Of a stretch of 64,000 nt of DNA, positions 1-9,237 are shown one piece after another. The stretch spans positions 248,001 through 312,000 of the forward strand of contig JAIQFY010000001.1 in assembly GCA_020072965.1 (NCBI GenBank), read 5' to 3'. Below the pieces are notes generated by a model that was not told the origin of the DNA, did no database searches, and was given only the letters and a program-made list of their open reading frames with translations. A program made the position numbers and the translations under genes. Source of the stretch: Terriglobia bacterium (GTDB lineage Bacteria; Acidobacteriota; Terriglobia; JAIQFV01). Every line of letters begins with the position of its first letter. The stretch's first letter is position 1.

Positions 1-574
1 GCGACAAGCACCCGCCAACGAGCCTTCCGCTGTCCCGCCCCGGCCGAATAACCTCTTCGCGCCTCAGCGGCAGGCTCCAGGATCTTGTTTGTCCGCCCTC
101 TCCCCCGCCCATCAACGCGTTCCTGAAGGAATCAAGATCGACACCCGCTTCACCCTTGGAAAAATTGGTCGCCACCATCGGACCATGAAACGTGATCAAA
201 CCGGTCCGCGCGTGGATCGTATTGAGAAGGACGGTGACATCACTGGCCCCCATTATAATTTTTGCCTGCCGGCGCAGGGTCTTGTAGTCAAGATCTTCGA
301 GCAAGTAAACTGACCCATATCCGCCGCGCGCGCAAAGGATCGCTTTGACGGCTGGGTCCCGGATCATCCCATTCAAGTCGGCCTTGCGCCATCGGTGATT
401 TCCGGCATAGAAGGAATCTCGGGCAAGAACATGTGCCCCCAATTTGACCCGAAATCCCAAACTGACAAGGGTTTTTATTCCACGGCGAAGCGCCGCCTTG
501 TTCGCGACTCCCGCAGGAGACACCACGCCAATGACATCTCCCCGCTTAAGCGAAAATGGAAGCAGTGCTTTCAT
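1..574 (-). CDS. ldcA: LD-carboxypeptidase (peptidase S66), partial
   Basis: This is the N-terminal 191 codons of a muropeptide LD-carboxypeptidase, which removes the terminal D-residue from peptidoglycan tetrapeptides during wall recycling. The gene runs off the left window edge, so its C-terminus with the catalytic Glu and His cannot be seen. The reading frame starts MKALLPFSLKRGDVIGVVSP, the usual S66 opening. It then shows the RGGYGS stretch and the MGASDVT turn that carries the nucleophilic serine, followed by the FHGP segment typical of the family. Its ATG overlaps the stop of the upstream transporter gene (ATGA), so the two are likely translationally coupled. The family call is strong; cellular location (cytoplasm) is inferred from the lack of a signal peptide. 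Confidence 0.85.
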   Translation of the reverse strand, partial: MKALLPFSLKRGDVIGVVSPAGVANKAALRRGIKTLVSLGFRVKLGAHVLARDSFYAGNHRWRKADLNGMIRDPAVKAILCARGGYGSVYLLEDLDYKTLRRQAKIIMGASDVTVLLNTIHARTGLITFHGPMVATNFSKGEAGVDLDSFRNALMGGGEGGQTRSWSLPLRREEVIRPGRDSGRLVGGCLS

Positions 575-1491
575 ACGGAAGACTTCATTGAGCGGCCGTC
601 ACTGATTGAAAGATAGATTCCCGCGAGGATAATAAAACCTCCGAGTACCTTTTCGGGAGTCAAGACCTCTTTAAAGATCAAAAGCGCAAGCAGCGAGGCC
701 CCTACCGGCTCGAGCAGCGTGCACACGGCGACGATGGCTGCTGGAAAATATCGAAGCGCCCAATTCAAGGACGTGTGCCCGATCGACTGCGGCACGAGGG
801 CCAACAAGCAGAAAAATAGAAACGTCCGTCCTGAATAATGAACCCAATTCGGCTCACGCAACGTGCAGAAGAGCACTAATACGCCGGCCGCCACCGCGTA
901 CACCCTGAATACGTATTGGGTTAATGGAGTTACGCTCCGGATAACCCGGCCGGTCAATAAGTAACCTGCCATCATGACGGCCCCCAGCAGGGCCAGTGCA
1001 TCGCCCTTGAGGGTGTCTTGGCCGATCCCGACGTCGGCCCGGGCAATCAAGATGCCGCCCGCAACGGCAACCAGAATTCCAATGATAGCACGCCGCGAAA
1101 TCCCTTCGCGCAAAAACCACCAGGAGAATAGCGCAACAAAGATTGGATTGGCTGTGACGAGTACGACCGAGCTTGCCACCGAGGTGTACTTTAGGGAGGC
1201 GATCCACGTCGCGAAGTGGAGGGCCAGGAAGATCCCGGCCAGGAGATAATAGACTGCTTTGCCCTGACTCTGCCCCCCCTTTCGATCCCTCTGTCTTGAG
1301 ATCTGGAACGGAACCAGAACGATAGTCGCAATCAAGAGCCGGTAGGCCGCTATTACCAGAGAAGGCGCCTCACAAAGCCGCACGAAGATCGATCCAAAGC
1401 TGATCGCCACGACCCCAAGGCATAGGACACAGGCAGTCACGGCGCGCGGGGGCGAAGACGTGATCACACCTGAAATGGAATCTTTGGTCAT
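571..1491 (-). CDS. EamA/DMT-family transporter
   Basis: This gene encodes a 306-residue inner-membrane protein with about ten hydrophobic segments arranged as two EamA repeats, the layout of drug/metabolite transporters such as RhaT/YdcZ-type exporters. The second repeat contains the typical AIVAVCTLLEPVGASLLALL segment, where the conserved E-P pair is seen. I chose the ATG at 1491, which follows GGTGAG, over a TTG five codons upstream. The gene ends in an ATGA overlap with the S66 peptidase gene. The substrate cannot be read from sequence; coupling to a muropeptide-processing enzyme is suggestive only. Confidence 0.85.
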   Translation of the reverse strand: MTKDSISGVITSSPPRAVTACVLCLGVVAISFGSIFVRLCEAPSLVIAAYRLLIATIVLVPFQISRQRDRKGGQSQGKAVYYLLAGIFLALHFATWIASLKYTSVASSVVLVTANPIFVALFSWWFLREGISRRAIIGILVAVAGGILIARADVGIGQDTLKGDALALLGAVMMAGYLLTGRVIRSVTPLTQYVFRVYAVAAGVLVLFCTLREPNWVHYSGRTFLFFCLLALVPQSIGHTSLNWALRYFPAAIVAVCTLLEPVGASLLALLIFKEVLTPEKVLGGFIILAGIYLSISDGRSMKSSV

Positions 1492-1589
1492 CTCACCGGC
1501 CTTCAACCCGTCGCCCGGCTATCAGACACACGCCGAACTCCCTTTGTCTCGCTATTTCCTGTCCCGCCAGGCTCATCCGAGATGTTCCG

Positions 1590-1617
1590 TTGAAAAATAA
1601 CTGAAATCCAGTAAAAT
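1590..1617 (+). promoter_or_regulatory. Candidate sigma-70 promoter for the alpha/beta hydrolase gene
   Basis: TTGAAA at 1590-1595 and TAAAAT at 1612-1617 are separated by 16 bases. They lie 28 bases before the ATG at 1646, in an AT-rich patch between two divergent genes. The match is good but has not been tested. Confidence 0.45.
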
Positions 1618-1645
1618 ACTTGTTCATTTTGGGGTCAATGGAAAC

Positions 1646-2689
1646 ATGTTAGAACGCTGGATCACTTCTCAGGAAAAGCGAAGGCTCGCGCGGGACACCA
1701 ACCGCCGCGTTCTGCCCTTCGAATGGGGCGCCGAATTCATCGAGGCTCGCAATGGGTCTGATGATCCCCGGCGGATTCTGGATGAATATGTCGGCTGGGC
1801 AATGAAAAACAGCGAGGAGTTCTTCCGTCATGTCCCCACGGTTGAATTTCATTTTGATGGCCGCCATCTTACTTTTCCAAGCCAAATCGAATCACCCTAT
1901 CCTGAGAATAACACGGTGTTCGCCCGGTATTACCCGTCAAAACAGTTGAGTTCGCGAAAGAAGATTCGTCCGGCGGTCATTGTGATGCCCCAATGGAATG
2001 GCGACTTCGACGCCCATGTCGCCCTGGCACAATTGTTTGCCCGGTTTGGAATTTCTGCCCTGCGATTGAGCATGCCTTACCATGATTCACGGAAGCCGCC
2101 ACATCTGGAACGTTCGGATTACATGGTGAGCTCCAACATCGGCCGGACCCTCCAGGCTTCCCGGCAGGCCGTCCTTGACGTCAAACGGGCCGCCGACTGG
2201 CTTCTGGGCCAGGGATTCAACCGCATCGCTGTCATGGGGACATCCATCGGTTCGAGCGTGGCTTTCCTGGCTTTTGCGCACGACCCAAGATTTGCCGCGG
2301 CGATTTTCAATCACGGGTCAAGCTATTTTGGAGACGTAGTTTGGACCGGTATCACCACGCAGCATGTCCGCCAGGGCATCGAGTCGCACTTGACCCAGGA
2401 CCAGCTTCGCCACTATTGGTCGCCGATCAGCCCCTTCCCTTTTATTCGGAGACTGAAGCAGAACCCTCGAAAAATGCTCATCGTTTCGGCAGAATACGAC
2501 CTTTCGTTTCTTCCGTGCTTTTCGCAGGATGTCTTCCGCGAGTACGAGGCCCATGGCATTCCCTTTGAGCTTCAGCTCATGCCTTGTGGCCATTACACCC
2601 TTGGGACTTTTCCGTTCAAGTGGTGGGTGGCAGGGCGGATGGTTCGATTCCTGCGGAAACATCTCCTTTCCCCCCAGACCGTTTCGTAG
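1646..2689 (+). CDS. Alpha/beta hydrolase, ABHD18-like
   Basis: This 347-residue cytoplasmic protein carries an alpha/beta hydrolase core. The nucleophile elbow is GTSIGSS with Ser200, the acid is probably Asp285 in SAEYDLSF, and the histidine is His316 in PCGHYTLG. The central part (VIVMPQWNGD at about 111-120 and RLSMPYHDSR at about 140-149) is like the ABHD18/DUF2048 group of uncharacterised esterase-like proteins. There is no signal peptide. The gene stands alone, divergent from the DMT transporter and convergent with the EEP gene 16 bases downstream. The substrate is unknown; a carboxylester or thioester hydrolase role is the family expectation. Confidence 0.8.
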   Translation: MLERWITSQEKRRLARDTNRRVLPFEWGAEFIEARNGSDDPRRILDEYVGWAMKNSEEFFRHVPTVEFHFDGRHLTFPSQIESPYPENNTVFARYYPSKQLSSRKKIRPAVIVMPQWNGDFDAHVALAQLFARFGISALRLSMPYHDSRKPPHLERSDYMVSSNIGRTLQASRQAVLDVKRAADWLLGQGFNRIAVMGTSIGSSVAFLAFAHDPRFAAAIFNHGSSYFGDVVWTGITTQHVRQGIESHLTQDQLRHYWSPISPFPFIRRLKQNPRKMLIVSAEYDLSFLPCFSQDVFREYEAHGIPFELQLMPCGHYTLGTFPFKWWVAGRMVRFLRKHLLSPQTVS

Positions 2690-2705
2690 GATGACCGCAG
2701 CCGCC

Positions 2706-3986
2706 CTAAGGATCCCATGCAAGGTCGACCAAAATGGGTCGATGATCGGACACATTCTCAGGCGCAACACCGTTTTCAAATTCTGTGATCGTCATTGGAG
2801 ATATGGGGTCTAATCCATGGACCATGCTCTCCCTCCGGGAGAGAGGAACCACCGGGGAAATATTCTTTCCCACAAACCAATCCAGGCGCAAAGGAAGTCC
2901 TTTCTCGAAAGATTTCAGGGTCCTGGAGGCTCGATCGCGAAGGAACCGCGGGATGAGGTGAACATCTTCAAGCGAGCGCAGAAAAGTGGCAGCGGTGGCG
3001 GTGCTATCATTGAATGGCTTCCATTCAAATCCCGAGTGACTCAAGACATCAAAGAGAGGCTCGCGAGCTTGCGGCGAGAGAGTCGTGCCCACCAGGTTGG
3101 CGGGATCAACCGTCATCAGCCGGAAGAGACTCCGAAGGGTGCGCCAAGCGGTCCCGCGCGGAAAGGTATTCGAATTGAAGTCGCCCCCGATCAGGATAGT
3201 TGTCCTAGCCTCTTCTTTGAGGGCCCCTATCAGCGCGGCCATTTGCTCTGCGCGGCACCTCGGCGAGTTGCGAACTTCCAGATGGGTTGTGGCGGCCATC
3301 ATCTTCCGCCCTCCAATATCGAATTGACAGATCAAGGCAGCGCGATTTCCGTACCGTTTTTCAGAAAACTCAAAAGGCTCGAAACATTGAGGCAGTCGAA
3401 TTGTCCGGGCCGACTGAATCGGAAATCGAGACAATATCGCATTTCCCTGGAGTCCTGAACTGTTTTCTCCCGCCGCCTTGAGATCTTCGCCAGCCCCCTT
3501 GGTGAGCTCTATAAAACATGGAGCAAAAGCAAAGTTCATGTCCAGTGTCCGGGCCAATTCACGGGCAACGAACCGATTCCCTGACCGTGCCATTCCCAAG
3601 TCGGCTTCCTGGAGCAGAATCAGATCGGCGCTGAGAAACCTCCGATCCGACCGGAAGATCTCGATCAGCATATCGAGCTTTGTTCCTTTTTCAATGTTCC
3701 AGCTCAGACATCGCAACCAGGGTTTTCCGGGGGATGGCGAAAAGGAGCTGTTCTCAACGTGGGAATGGTCCAGGATCCGCTCGATCCGGTTGCGGTTTTG
3801 CGAAAACCATGCCGAGGAGGTCAACGATCGCAGGGTGGGATGGGCTCTCAGGCAGGCCTGTAAGTTCTCTAGCTCCGCCGGAAAGGCAGGATCATCAAGA
3901 TAGTCATCTTTTGGCATTGAACTGTTACGGGCCCAGGTTAATGCTCGCAGCCCGGGACGTTCCGGGGCAAATCGCATGGAGATCAC
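2706..3986 (-). CDS. Endonuclease/exonuclease/phosphatase (EEP) family protein
   Basis: The product contains the EEP (DNase I-like) fold signature in order: LSWNIEKG, LLQEAD, GNAILSRFP, THLEVR, IGGDFNSN and a terminal SDHRPILVDL. Together these supply the Mg-binding and catalytic Asn, Glu, Asp and His residues. Such enzymes cleave phosphodiester bonds in nucleic acids or phospholipid headgroups, and sequence alone does not separate these options. Length is 426 residues from the GTG at 3986. An ATG at codon 24 (MPKDDYLDD) is an alternative start and would give about 403 residues. I see no clear signal peptide. The gene is convergent with the hydrolase gene. Confidence 0.8.
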   Translation of the reverse strand: MISMRFAPERPGLRALTWARNSSMPKDDYLDDPAFPAELENLQACLRAHPTLRSLTSSAWFSQNRNRIERILDHSHVENSSFSPSPGKPWLRCLSWNIEKGTKLDMLIEIFRSDRRFLSADLILLQEADLGMARSGNRFVARELARTLDMNFAFAPCFIELTKGAGEDLKAAGENSSGLQGNAILSRFPIQSARTIRLPQCFEPFEFSEKRYGNRAALICQFDIGGRKMMAATTHLEVRNSPRCRAEQMAALIGALKEEARTTILIGGDFNSNTFPRGTAWRTLRSLFRLMTVDPANLVGTTLSPQAREPLFDVLSHSGFEWKPFNDSTATAATFLRSLEDVHLIPRFLRDRASRTLKSFEKGLPLRLDWFVGKNISPVVPLSRRESMVHGLDPISPMTITEFENGVAPENVSDHRPILVDLAWDP

Positions 3987-4084
3987 ATCGGCCTTGGATT
4001 GTACTATGGATTCAGTCTAAAATGCGTTCGCCTGATTTGGACACAGTTATCCTTGCGAGACCTCTGATCGTCAGGAAACCATTC

Positions 4085-5386
4085 ATGCCAGCCCATCTCG
4101 AATGCATCACCTGCCACAAACAATTTCCTATAAATCAAGTCCTGTACCAGTGTAGTCAGTGCAATGATCTTTTGGATGTCGCATACACCTTTGGTTCACC
4201 CGATCCGAAGAGACTCAAGGTCGACTTCCTCAACCGCAAGCTCTCGCCGGTCCCGCAAGACCAGAGCGGTGTCTGGCGGTTCCGGGAACTGTTGCCGTTC
4301 CTGGATCGCTTCGACTCCGTCATTTCGCTGAGGGAGGGCAACACGCCGCTTTGGGAAGTACCGCGGGTTGCGAGGGAAGCAGGGCTTCAGCACCTCGCCG
4401 TCAAACATCAGGGAATGAACCCGACCGGCTCCTTCAAGGACAACGGCATGACCACGGCCATCACGCAGGCGAAGCTGCTCGGGGCCCGGACTGTTCTCTG
4501 CGCGAGCACCGGCAATACGTCCGCCTCCATGGCGGCGTATGCGGCCCGCGCTGACATCCGGGCGGTGGTCCTGATTCCAGAGGGACAGATCGCACGGGGA
4601 AAATTGGCCCAGGCGATTGATTACGGGGCCACGGTGGTGCAAATCCAGGGAAACTTTGATCACGCCATGCAGTTGGTTCGGGAGCTTTCGGGCGAGGGCG
4701 GCGCCTACCTGCTCAATTCGATCAATCCATTCCGCATCGAAGGCCAGAAGACGATAGTCATTGAGCTCATGGAGCAACGGGGGTGGCGCCCACCGGACCG
4801 CATTGTGCTGCCCGCCGGCAACCTGGGAAACTGCTCGGCGTTCGGCAAGGCGCTGCGCGAGATGTTTGATCTTAAGCTGATCAGCCGCCTCCCCAAATTA
4901 ACGCTGGTTCAGGCAGCCGGCGCCAATCCCTTCGCGCAGATGATCCGCTCCGGCAGCAGGAACCTGATTCCCATGCAAGCCGACACCCTGGCGACCGCGA
5001 TCAAGATCGGCAGTCCGGTCTCCTGGAAAAAAGCTCTCCGGGCGCTGGAGTGGACCCATGGCGATGTCGTCGAGGTGACGGAGGGCGAGATTGCTGATTC
5101 CCGGGCCCTGTTGGCCCGGGATGGAGTCGGGTGCGAACCGGCGTCGGCATCAACCCTTGCGGCCATCCTGAAACTCTCACGCGAGAAGAAACTGATGTTC
5201 AGCGAAGAAGTGGTGGCAATCCTGACGGGCCATCACCTCAAGGATCCCGAATATATTTTGGAGTACCACGAGGGTAAGTTGAGCCACAAGGGCGCCATCA
5301 TTCCGGCTCGTTATCAAAACTCTCTCCATACGGTTGCCGCCGAATCTCAGGCACTTAAGAAACTGCTGTTCGACCATGACAAATGA
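4085..5386 (+). CDS. thrC: Threonine synthase
   Basis: This PLP enzyme converts O-phospho-L-homoserine to threonine (EC 4.2.3.1). The protein has 433 residues. An N-terminal zinc-ribbon is formed by Cys7, Cys10, Cys23 and Cys26, as in the bacterial/archaeal thrC type. The PLP lysine is Lys118 in GSFKDNGM. A phosphate-binding loop (ASTGNTSASMAAYAA) and LPAGNLGNC are also visible. The open frame extends upstream to 3680, but that stretch is antisense to the EEP gene, so the start MPAHLECITC at 4085 is preferred. The 3' end overlaps the next gene by 11 bases. Confidence 0.92.
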   Translation: MPAHLECITCHKQFPINQVLYQCSQCNDLLDVAYTFGSPDPKRLKVDFLNRKLSPVPQDQSGVWRFRELLPFLDRFDSVISLREGNTPLWEVPRVAREAGLQHLAVKHQGMNPTGSFKDNGMTTAITQAKLLGARTVLCASTGNTSASMAAYAARADIRAVVLIPEGQIARGKLAQAIDYGATVVQIQGNFDHAMQLVRELSGEGGAYLLNSINPFRIEGQKTIVIELMEQRGWRPPDRIVLPAGNLGNCSAFGKALREMFDLKLISRLPKLTLVQAAGANPFAQMIRSGSRNLIPMQADTLATAIKIGSPVSWKKALRALEWTHGDVVEVTEGEIADSRALLARDGVGCEPASASTLAAILKLSREKKLMFSEEVVAILTGHHLKDPEYILEYHEGKLSHKGAIIPARYQNSLHTVAAESQALKKLLFDHDK

Positions 5387-6929
5387 ATTGAAGGAAGGAC
5401 CCCCACCGCTTTCCCCGGGATTTCGAATTGTCTTTGGGGTCTTTCTTGTAGCAGCCTTCCTGCTGGTTTGGATTCCAAAATTTCTTCCGCTGACAGATTA
5501 TCCCGAGCATCTCCTGGCTATCCAGATTCTTGCTCACTTCCACGATCCCCGATATCACTATGCGCGAGACTATACCGTCCAATTGGGAAACGTCCCCTAT
5601 GTGTTCATTTATCTGGTCGGGAGGTTGCTGAATAGGTTCCTTTCCGTCTTCACGGTTGGAAAAATTCTCTTGTCCTTTTATGTTCTTCTTACCCCCCTCA
5701 GCCTCCTGGCATATATACGCTCGATCCGGAATGTCTCACCCTGGTCTTCGCTGTTGTCCTTTGCTTTCTTGTTCAATCTTTTTTATTACCTCGGGTCGTT
5801 AAATTTTCTGATTTCAATTCCCCTTTCCTTCCTGGTTCTAGCGTTGATTCTCAAGCTCTTGAATCCGCCGGCCCAAATCGAAAATGGCCAGAACCCCCAA
5901 ATCTCTTTTTTCAGGCAGTCCTGGCGGCCTGCTGCCCTGATGCTGGTCTCCACCGCATTGTTCTACACGCATATCGTCTCCTATGCTGCGGTTATTCTGG
6001 CAGTAGCAGGCTTGTGCATTGCAGCCCGTTTACGCCGTCGGCCAATCATGCTCGCCGCAGCTCCGGTGGTTCCTTCGGTCCTGCTCGCCGGATTCTCAGT
6101 CTACAAGGAACTCACCGCGCCGGCATCGGCTCTGGGCGCAAGCTGGCTTCCCTTTTCTTCCCGTCTCTTTGATCTGCTTCAGCCATTCCTGATCTACCGC
6201 GACGATTACTTCCACCGGATTGTGATCGATCGCCTGGGCCTGCCTCTGGCGTCACTGGCAGCCCTATGGCTGGTCACCGGCTTACTGTCATATCTCACAA
6301 TGAGAAACCGCGTGGGCCTGGACGCGTGGCTTGTTTTTTTTCTCTTGCTCCTTGCTGCGCTGGTTTTCCCTACTCAAATCCCTTCCGCTTCCTTTGCTCA
6401 CCGCTTGTCAATCCTTGTGCTCCTCAGCGTCTGCGGGGTCCTCTCGAAGCAATTCGGAGAACACCTCCTCACTAAAGTTCTCCTGGTGACTCTGACAGTT
6501 TTTGCTCTTACTGTAACGGCGTGGCGGGCGAGCGAATTCAACCGCGAGATGAAGCCTTTTCTCAACGCCATGGCTCGGATGCAACCCGATGCTCGGGTCC
6601 TGCCGCTTATTCAGAACCTGCACTCAGCCCATTTGAAGACATATTGTTTCTTGCACATCACAAACTATTACCATCTCGAAAAGCAGGGCGGCAACCCGTA
6701 TCTCCTGTTTCGAAACATGCCCCAGATCCCCGTCCATTACCGGTTTCTAGATCAACTCCCACACGTTGGCTCTTTCGAACCGGACCTCTTTGACTGGGAT
6801 ACGCACCACGATCATTATCGCTATTTTCTGACGCGAGACGCTAGCGCCCGGGTCATGGATCAACTCCAGTCTCATTCCCGGCTGATCTATGAATCTCAGG
6901 GATGGGGCCTCTTCGAGGCGCAGGAATAA
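5376..6929 (+). CDS. Polytopic membrane protein, possibly GT-C glycosyltransferase-like
   Basis: This 517-residue protein has about ten to twelve strongly hydrophobic segments. The first extracytoplasmic loop holds TDYPEHLLAIQILAHF, an acidic and aromatic stretch reminiscent of the first-loop acidic motif in GT-C membrane glycosyltransferases. A soluble C-terminal part of about 130 residues is rich in His and Tyr (DWDTHHDHYRYF). I chose the ATG inside the thrC 3' end (MTNELKEG) because an overlap of 11 bases suggests coupling. No family was recognised with certainty, and the link to threonine synthesis may only be operonic. Confidence 0.6.
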   Translation: MTNELKEGPPPLSPGFRIVFGVFLVAAFLLVWIPKFLPLTDYPEHLLAIQILAHFHDPRYHYARDYTVQLGNVPYVFIYLVGRLLNRFLSVFTVGKILLSFYVLLTPLSLLAYIRSIRNVSPWSSLLSFAFLFNLFYYLGSLNFLISIPLSFLVLALILKLLNPPAQIENGQNPQISFFRQSWRPAALMLVSTALFYTHIVSYAAVILAVAGLCIAARLRRRPIMLAAAPVVPSVLLAGFSVYKELTAPASALGASWLPFSSRLFDLLQPFLIYRDDYFHRIVIDRLGLPLASLAALWLVTGLLSYLTMRNRVGLDAWLVFFLLLLAALVFPTQIPSASFAHRLSILVLLSVCGVLSKQFGEHLLTKVLLVTLTVFALTVTAWRASEFNREMKPFLNAMARMQPDARVLPLIQNLHSAHLKTYCFLHITNYYHLEKQGGNPYLLFRNMPQIPVHYRFLDQLPHVGSFEPDLFDWDTHHDHYRYFLTRDASARVMDQLQSHSRLIYESQGWGLFEAQE

Positions 6930-7076
6930 CCCCGAGAGCTTGTCCGGGAGCAGGCACTATCAGGAAGTCGGTTACTGGTTGGTGTTGAAGGGTATGGCCA
7001 CTGACCGATGCTTGAAAGAAGGTGAATCCGAACTGGCCCGCGCATCCTTCATCGGCGGATCTTCGCCGAGGCGGCG

Positions 7077-7910
7077 CTAGACTCTTTTGAAGAGCTTCCC
7101 TACGGCAGCGCCGAACGACTTTTTTTCTTCAGGCCTGCCCATCGTTGAGTTCAGGAAATTGTCGATTCGGAGCGGATTGGCAGCCGGGAGTGTCCGGAGC
7201 TTCAAGATCGTCTCCTTGAGCGCCGTCAGATTACTGAGACAGTAAAGGCAATCCGCGGTATGACCCTCCGCCTTTTCCTTCTCAGCCCACAGGGCCTGTC
7301 CGTCAATGATTTTGCTGAGCAGCCTGATCGAAACACAGTTCTCGCTTTTTTCGGAATCCATTTCAACCAGGAGCTTGGGCGGCATGGTCGGAATCTGTCC
7401 CCCTGATGAGTGCGGCAAATTCGTCTCCACAGCACGCGCCCGGGCTTTCGAAAGAATCGGTTCGACCACCTCGGGCCGCATCGATAGAATCTGGGCCAGT
7501 TCGCCAGCGGGAAAACGACACATGTGAAACCAGAGGAGTTGCTGATGCAACAACGGGAATCCCTTGAGGAGCCCTGCCAACTGGTCGCGCAGGAGGGGCG
7601 TCGGGGCCGCATCATGCACATAAACAGCCCGCCCCCAGCACAATCTCAACGTGCACAGCCGCCACTCACGAAGGAACTCGCGCTCCCAGGTCCCCTGGAA
7701 GGATTTGAGAAGGCCCCCCGGATCGACGATTGAGGTTTTCAGTAACTCAACAATGACTTGATCACGATGGGGACTCAAAACCGGAAAGTAGTGGTCGATC
7801 CAGAATTCGGCAAGCGACAGGTAGCTTTCGATCAGTTGTCCGCAGGCGCGGCGATTCCCTTCGCGACAACCTTGGAGCATCTCTAGAAATGTAGATCCCT
7901 GCCGAGGCAT
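7077..7910 (-). CDS. Sigma-70-like protein fused to a zinc-finger anti-sigma-like domain
   Basis: The 277-residue product starts like an ECF sigma factor: a degenerate region 2-like helix set lies at about 10-90. Residues 112-160 resemble region 4, with a helix-turn-helix of the type FPAGELAQILSMRPEVVEPILSKARARA split over two helices. After a linker, residues 195-235 carry His217, Cys221 and Cys224 in HTADCLYC, the H-x3-C-x2-C core of zinc-binding anti-sigma domains. The region 2 part is poorly conserved, so it may not bind promoter -10 DNA. I infer a self-contained redox- or stress-responsive regulator, but it could also be an inactive relic. The gene is divergent from panE. Confidence 0.55.
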   Translation of the reverse strand: MPRQGSTFLEMLQGCREGNRRACGQLIESYLSLAEFWIDHYFPVLSPHRDQVIVELLKTSIVDPGGLLKSFQGTWEREFLREWRLCTLRLCWGRAVYVHDAAPTPLLRDQLAGLLKGFPLLHQQLLWFHMCRFPAGELAQILSMRPEVVEPILSKARARAVETNLPHSSGGQIPTMPPKLLVEMDSEKSENCVSIRLLSKIIDGQALWAEKEKAEGHTADCLYCLSNLTALKETILKLRTLPAANPLRIDNFLNSTMGRPEEKKSFGAAVGKLFKRV

Positions 7911-8021
7911 AATTACGAGAGAATCCCTTCTCTCAGAATTCTAGAATTTTTTACAGTAGGAACGCTATTGTAGTAAGCTCCAAATTAATTGCAAGATGAA
8001 ACTTTCTATTATGGAGCCCAG

Positions 8022-8996
8022 ATGAAAATTGCAGTGATGGGAACAGGCGGGGTCGGCGGTTACTTTGGAGGGGTGATCGCCCGGGCCGGCGACGAGGTCT
8101 GTTTTATCGCCCGGGGAGAGCACCTCAAGACGATGCTCGAGCAAGGGCTGCGAATCGAGAGCGTAGCCGGTGGTTTCGGGATTGCAATCAGGCCAGTCCC
8201 GCAACCAGGCGGTCCAACAACTGCTCCGAGTGAGCCCTCGGGAACACCGGTGGCCTTCGCTACAGACGATCCTCGAACGGTCGGCCAGGTAGACTTAGTG
8301 CTCTTCTGTGTCAAGACATACGACACGGAGGCCGCATCAAAGGCTGTTTTTCCTCTGGTCGGTCCCCCGACGCTGCTCCTGTCTCTGCAAAATGGCGTAG
8401 ATTCCGCCGATAAGCTCGGGCGAGACCACGGACGCAACCATGTCCTCGGCGGGGCAACTTACATTTATACGGCCCTGACTGGCCCGGGCGTCATTACCCA
8501 TTCCGGTGGACCCGGAAAAATTATCTGGGGGGAGTTAGATGGAACAGTATCGGAACGAATTTCCCGGGTCAAGGAGACCTTTGACCGGGCCGGAATCACC
8601 CATGAGATATCAAAGGACATCAGGCGGGCGCTTTGGGAGAAGTTTGCCATGATCTGCGCTAATGGCGGGATGAGCGCCCTGACTCGGGCTACGCTGGGTG
8701 AGATGCTTGCCCGGGATGAAACTCGCTCCATGATGGAAAAGGCCATGCGCGAGGTTGTCAATGTGGGGGCTGGGGAAGGGATCCAGTTTGATGGACGCTT
8801 CGTTGAGAAGACGATGAAATTCCTGTCTACTCTCGAACCGAATGGACGCGCCTCTCTTTACACAGATCTTGTCAACAACCGGCGTATGGAACTCGCCTCT
8901 TTGAACGGCCGGGTCGTCCAGCTCGCCAAAAAGCACGGCCTCCCCGTGCCGATGAATTTTGCCATTTATGCCGCACTGCTTCCGCACTTGAAATAA
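8022..8996 (+). CDS. panE: 2-dehydropantoate 2-reductase (ketopantoate reductase family)
   Basis: The protein reduces ketopantoate to pantoate with NADPH (EC 1.1.1.169) in the pantothenate/CoA pathway. It has 324 residues from MKIAVMGTGGVGGYFGG at 8022. The Rossmann GxGxxG lies at the very N-terminus, CVKTYD and LSLQNGVD are in the middle, and WEKFAMICANG supplies the catalytic Lys region. An extra proline- and glycine-rich insertion of about 20 residues (about 60-80) sits after the second strand. An in-frame start 11 codons upstream is less likely. Paralogues in this family can act on other 2-oxoacids, so the substrate is an inference. Confidence 0.85.
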   Translation: MKIAVMGTGGVGGYFGGVIARAGDEVCFIARGEHLKTMLEQGLRIESVAGGFGIAIRPVPQPGGPTTAPSEPSGTPVAFATDDPRTVGQVDLVLFCVKTYDTEAASKAVFPLVGPPTLLLSLQNGVDSADKLGRDHGRNHVLGGATYIYTALTGPGVITHSGGPGKIIWGELDGTVSERISRVKETFDRAGITHEISKDIRRALWEKFAMICANGGMSALTRATLGEMLARDETRSMMEKAMREVVNVGAGEGIQFDGRFVEKTMKFLSTLEPNGRASLYTDLVNNRRMELASLNGRVVQLAKKHGLPVPMNFAIYAALLPHLK

Positions 8997-9237
8997 GGGG
9001 TCTTTGGGCACAGGTTCCGCACTCCACAGCACTCGCCCACCCCAGGTCCGAAAGATCCGGACCCAAAACCAGTTTTTATTGGGAAACCAGGAAGCCGGCG
9101 GATCGATTGTCAATGGAAAGCCGGCAGCGACGCGTTCGTCAGATTTTCTTCCGATTGGAGTTTTTTAACCTCCTGTCTTCCTGGCCTCCTAATCGGGAAT
9201 TCTCCCCATCGTTCGAACCAATTCTATTGATAAATCT

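Noticed and set aside
2641-2660. tRNA T-arm-like GGTTCGATTCC
   Set aside because: It is inside the alpha/beta hydrolase gene and no cloverleaf forms around it.
3680-4084. N-terminal extension of threonine synthase
   Set aside because: It lies antisense to the EEP gene and lacks similarity; the normal ThrC start is at 4085.
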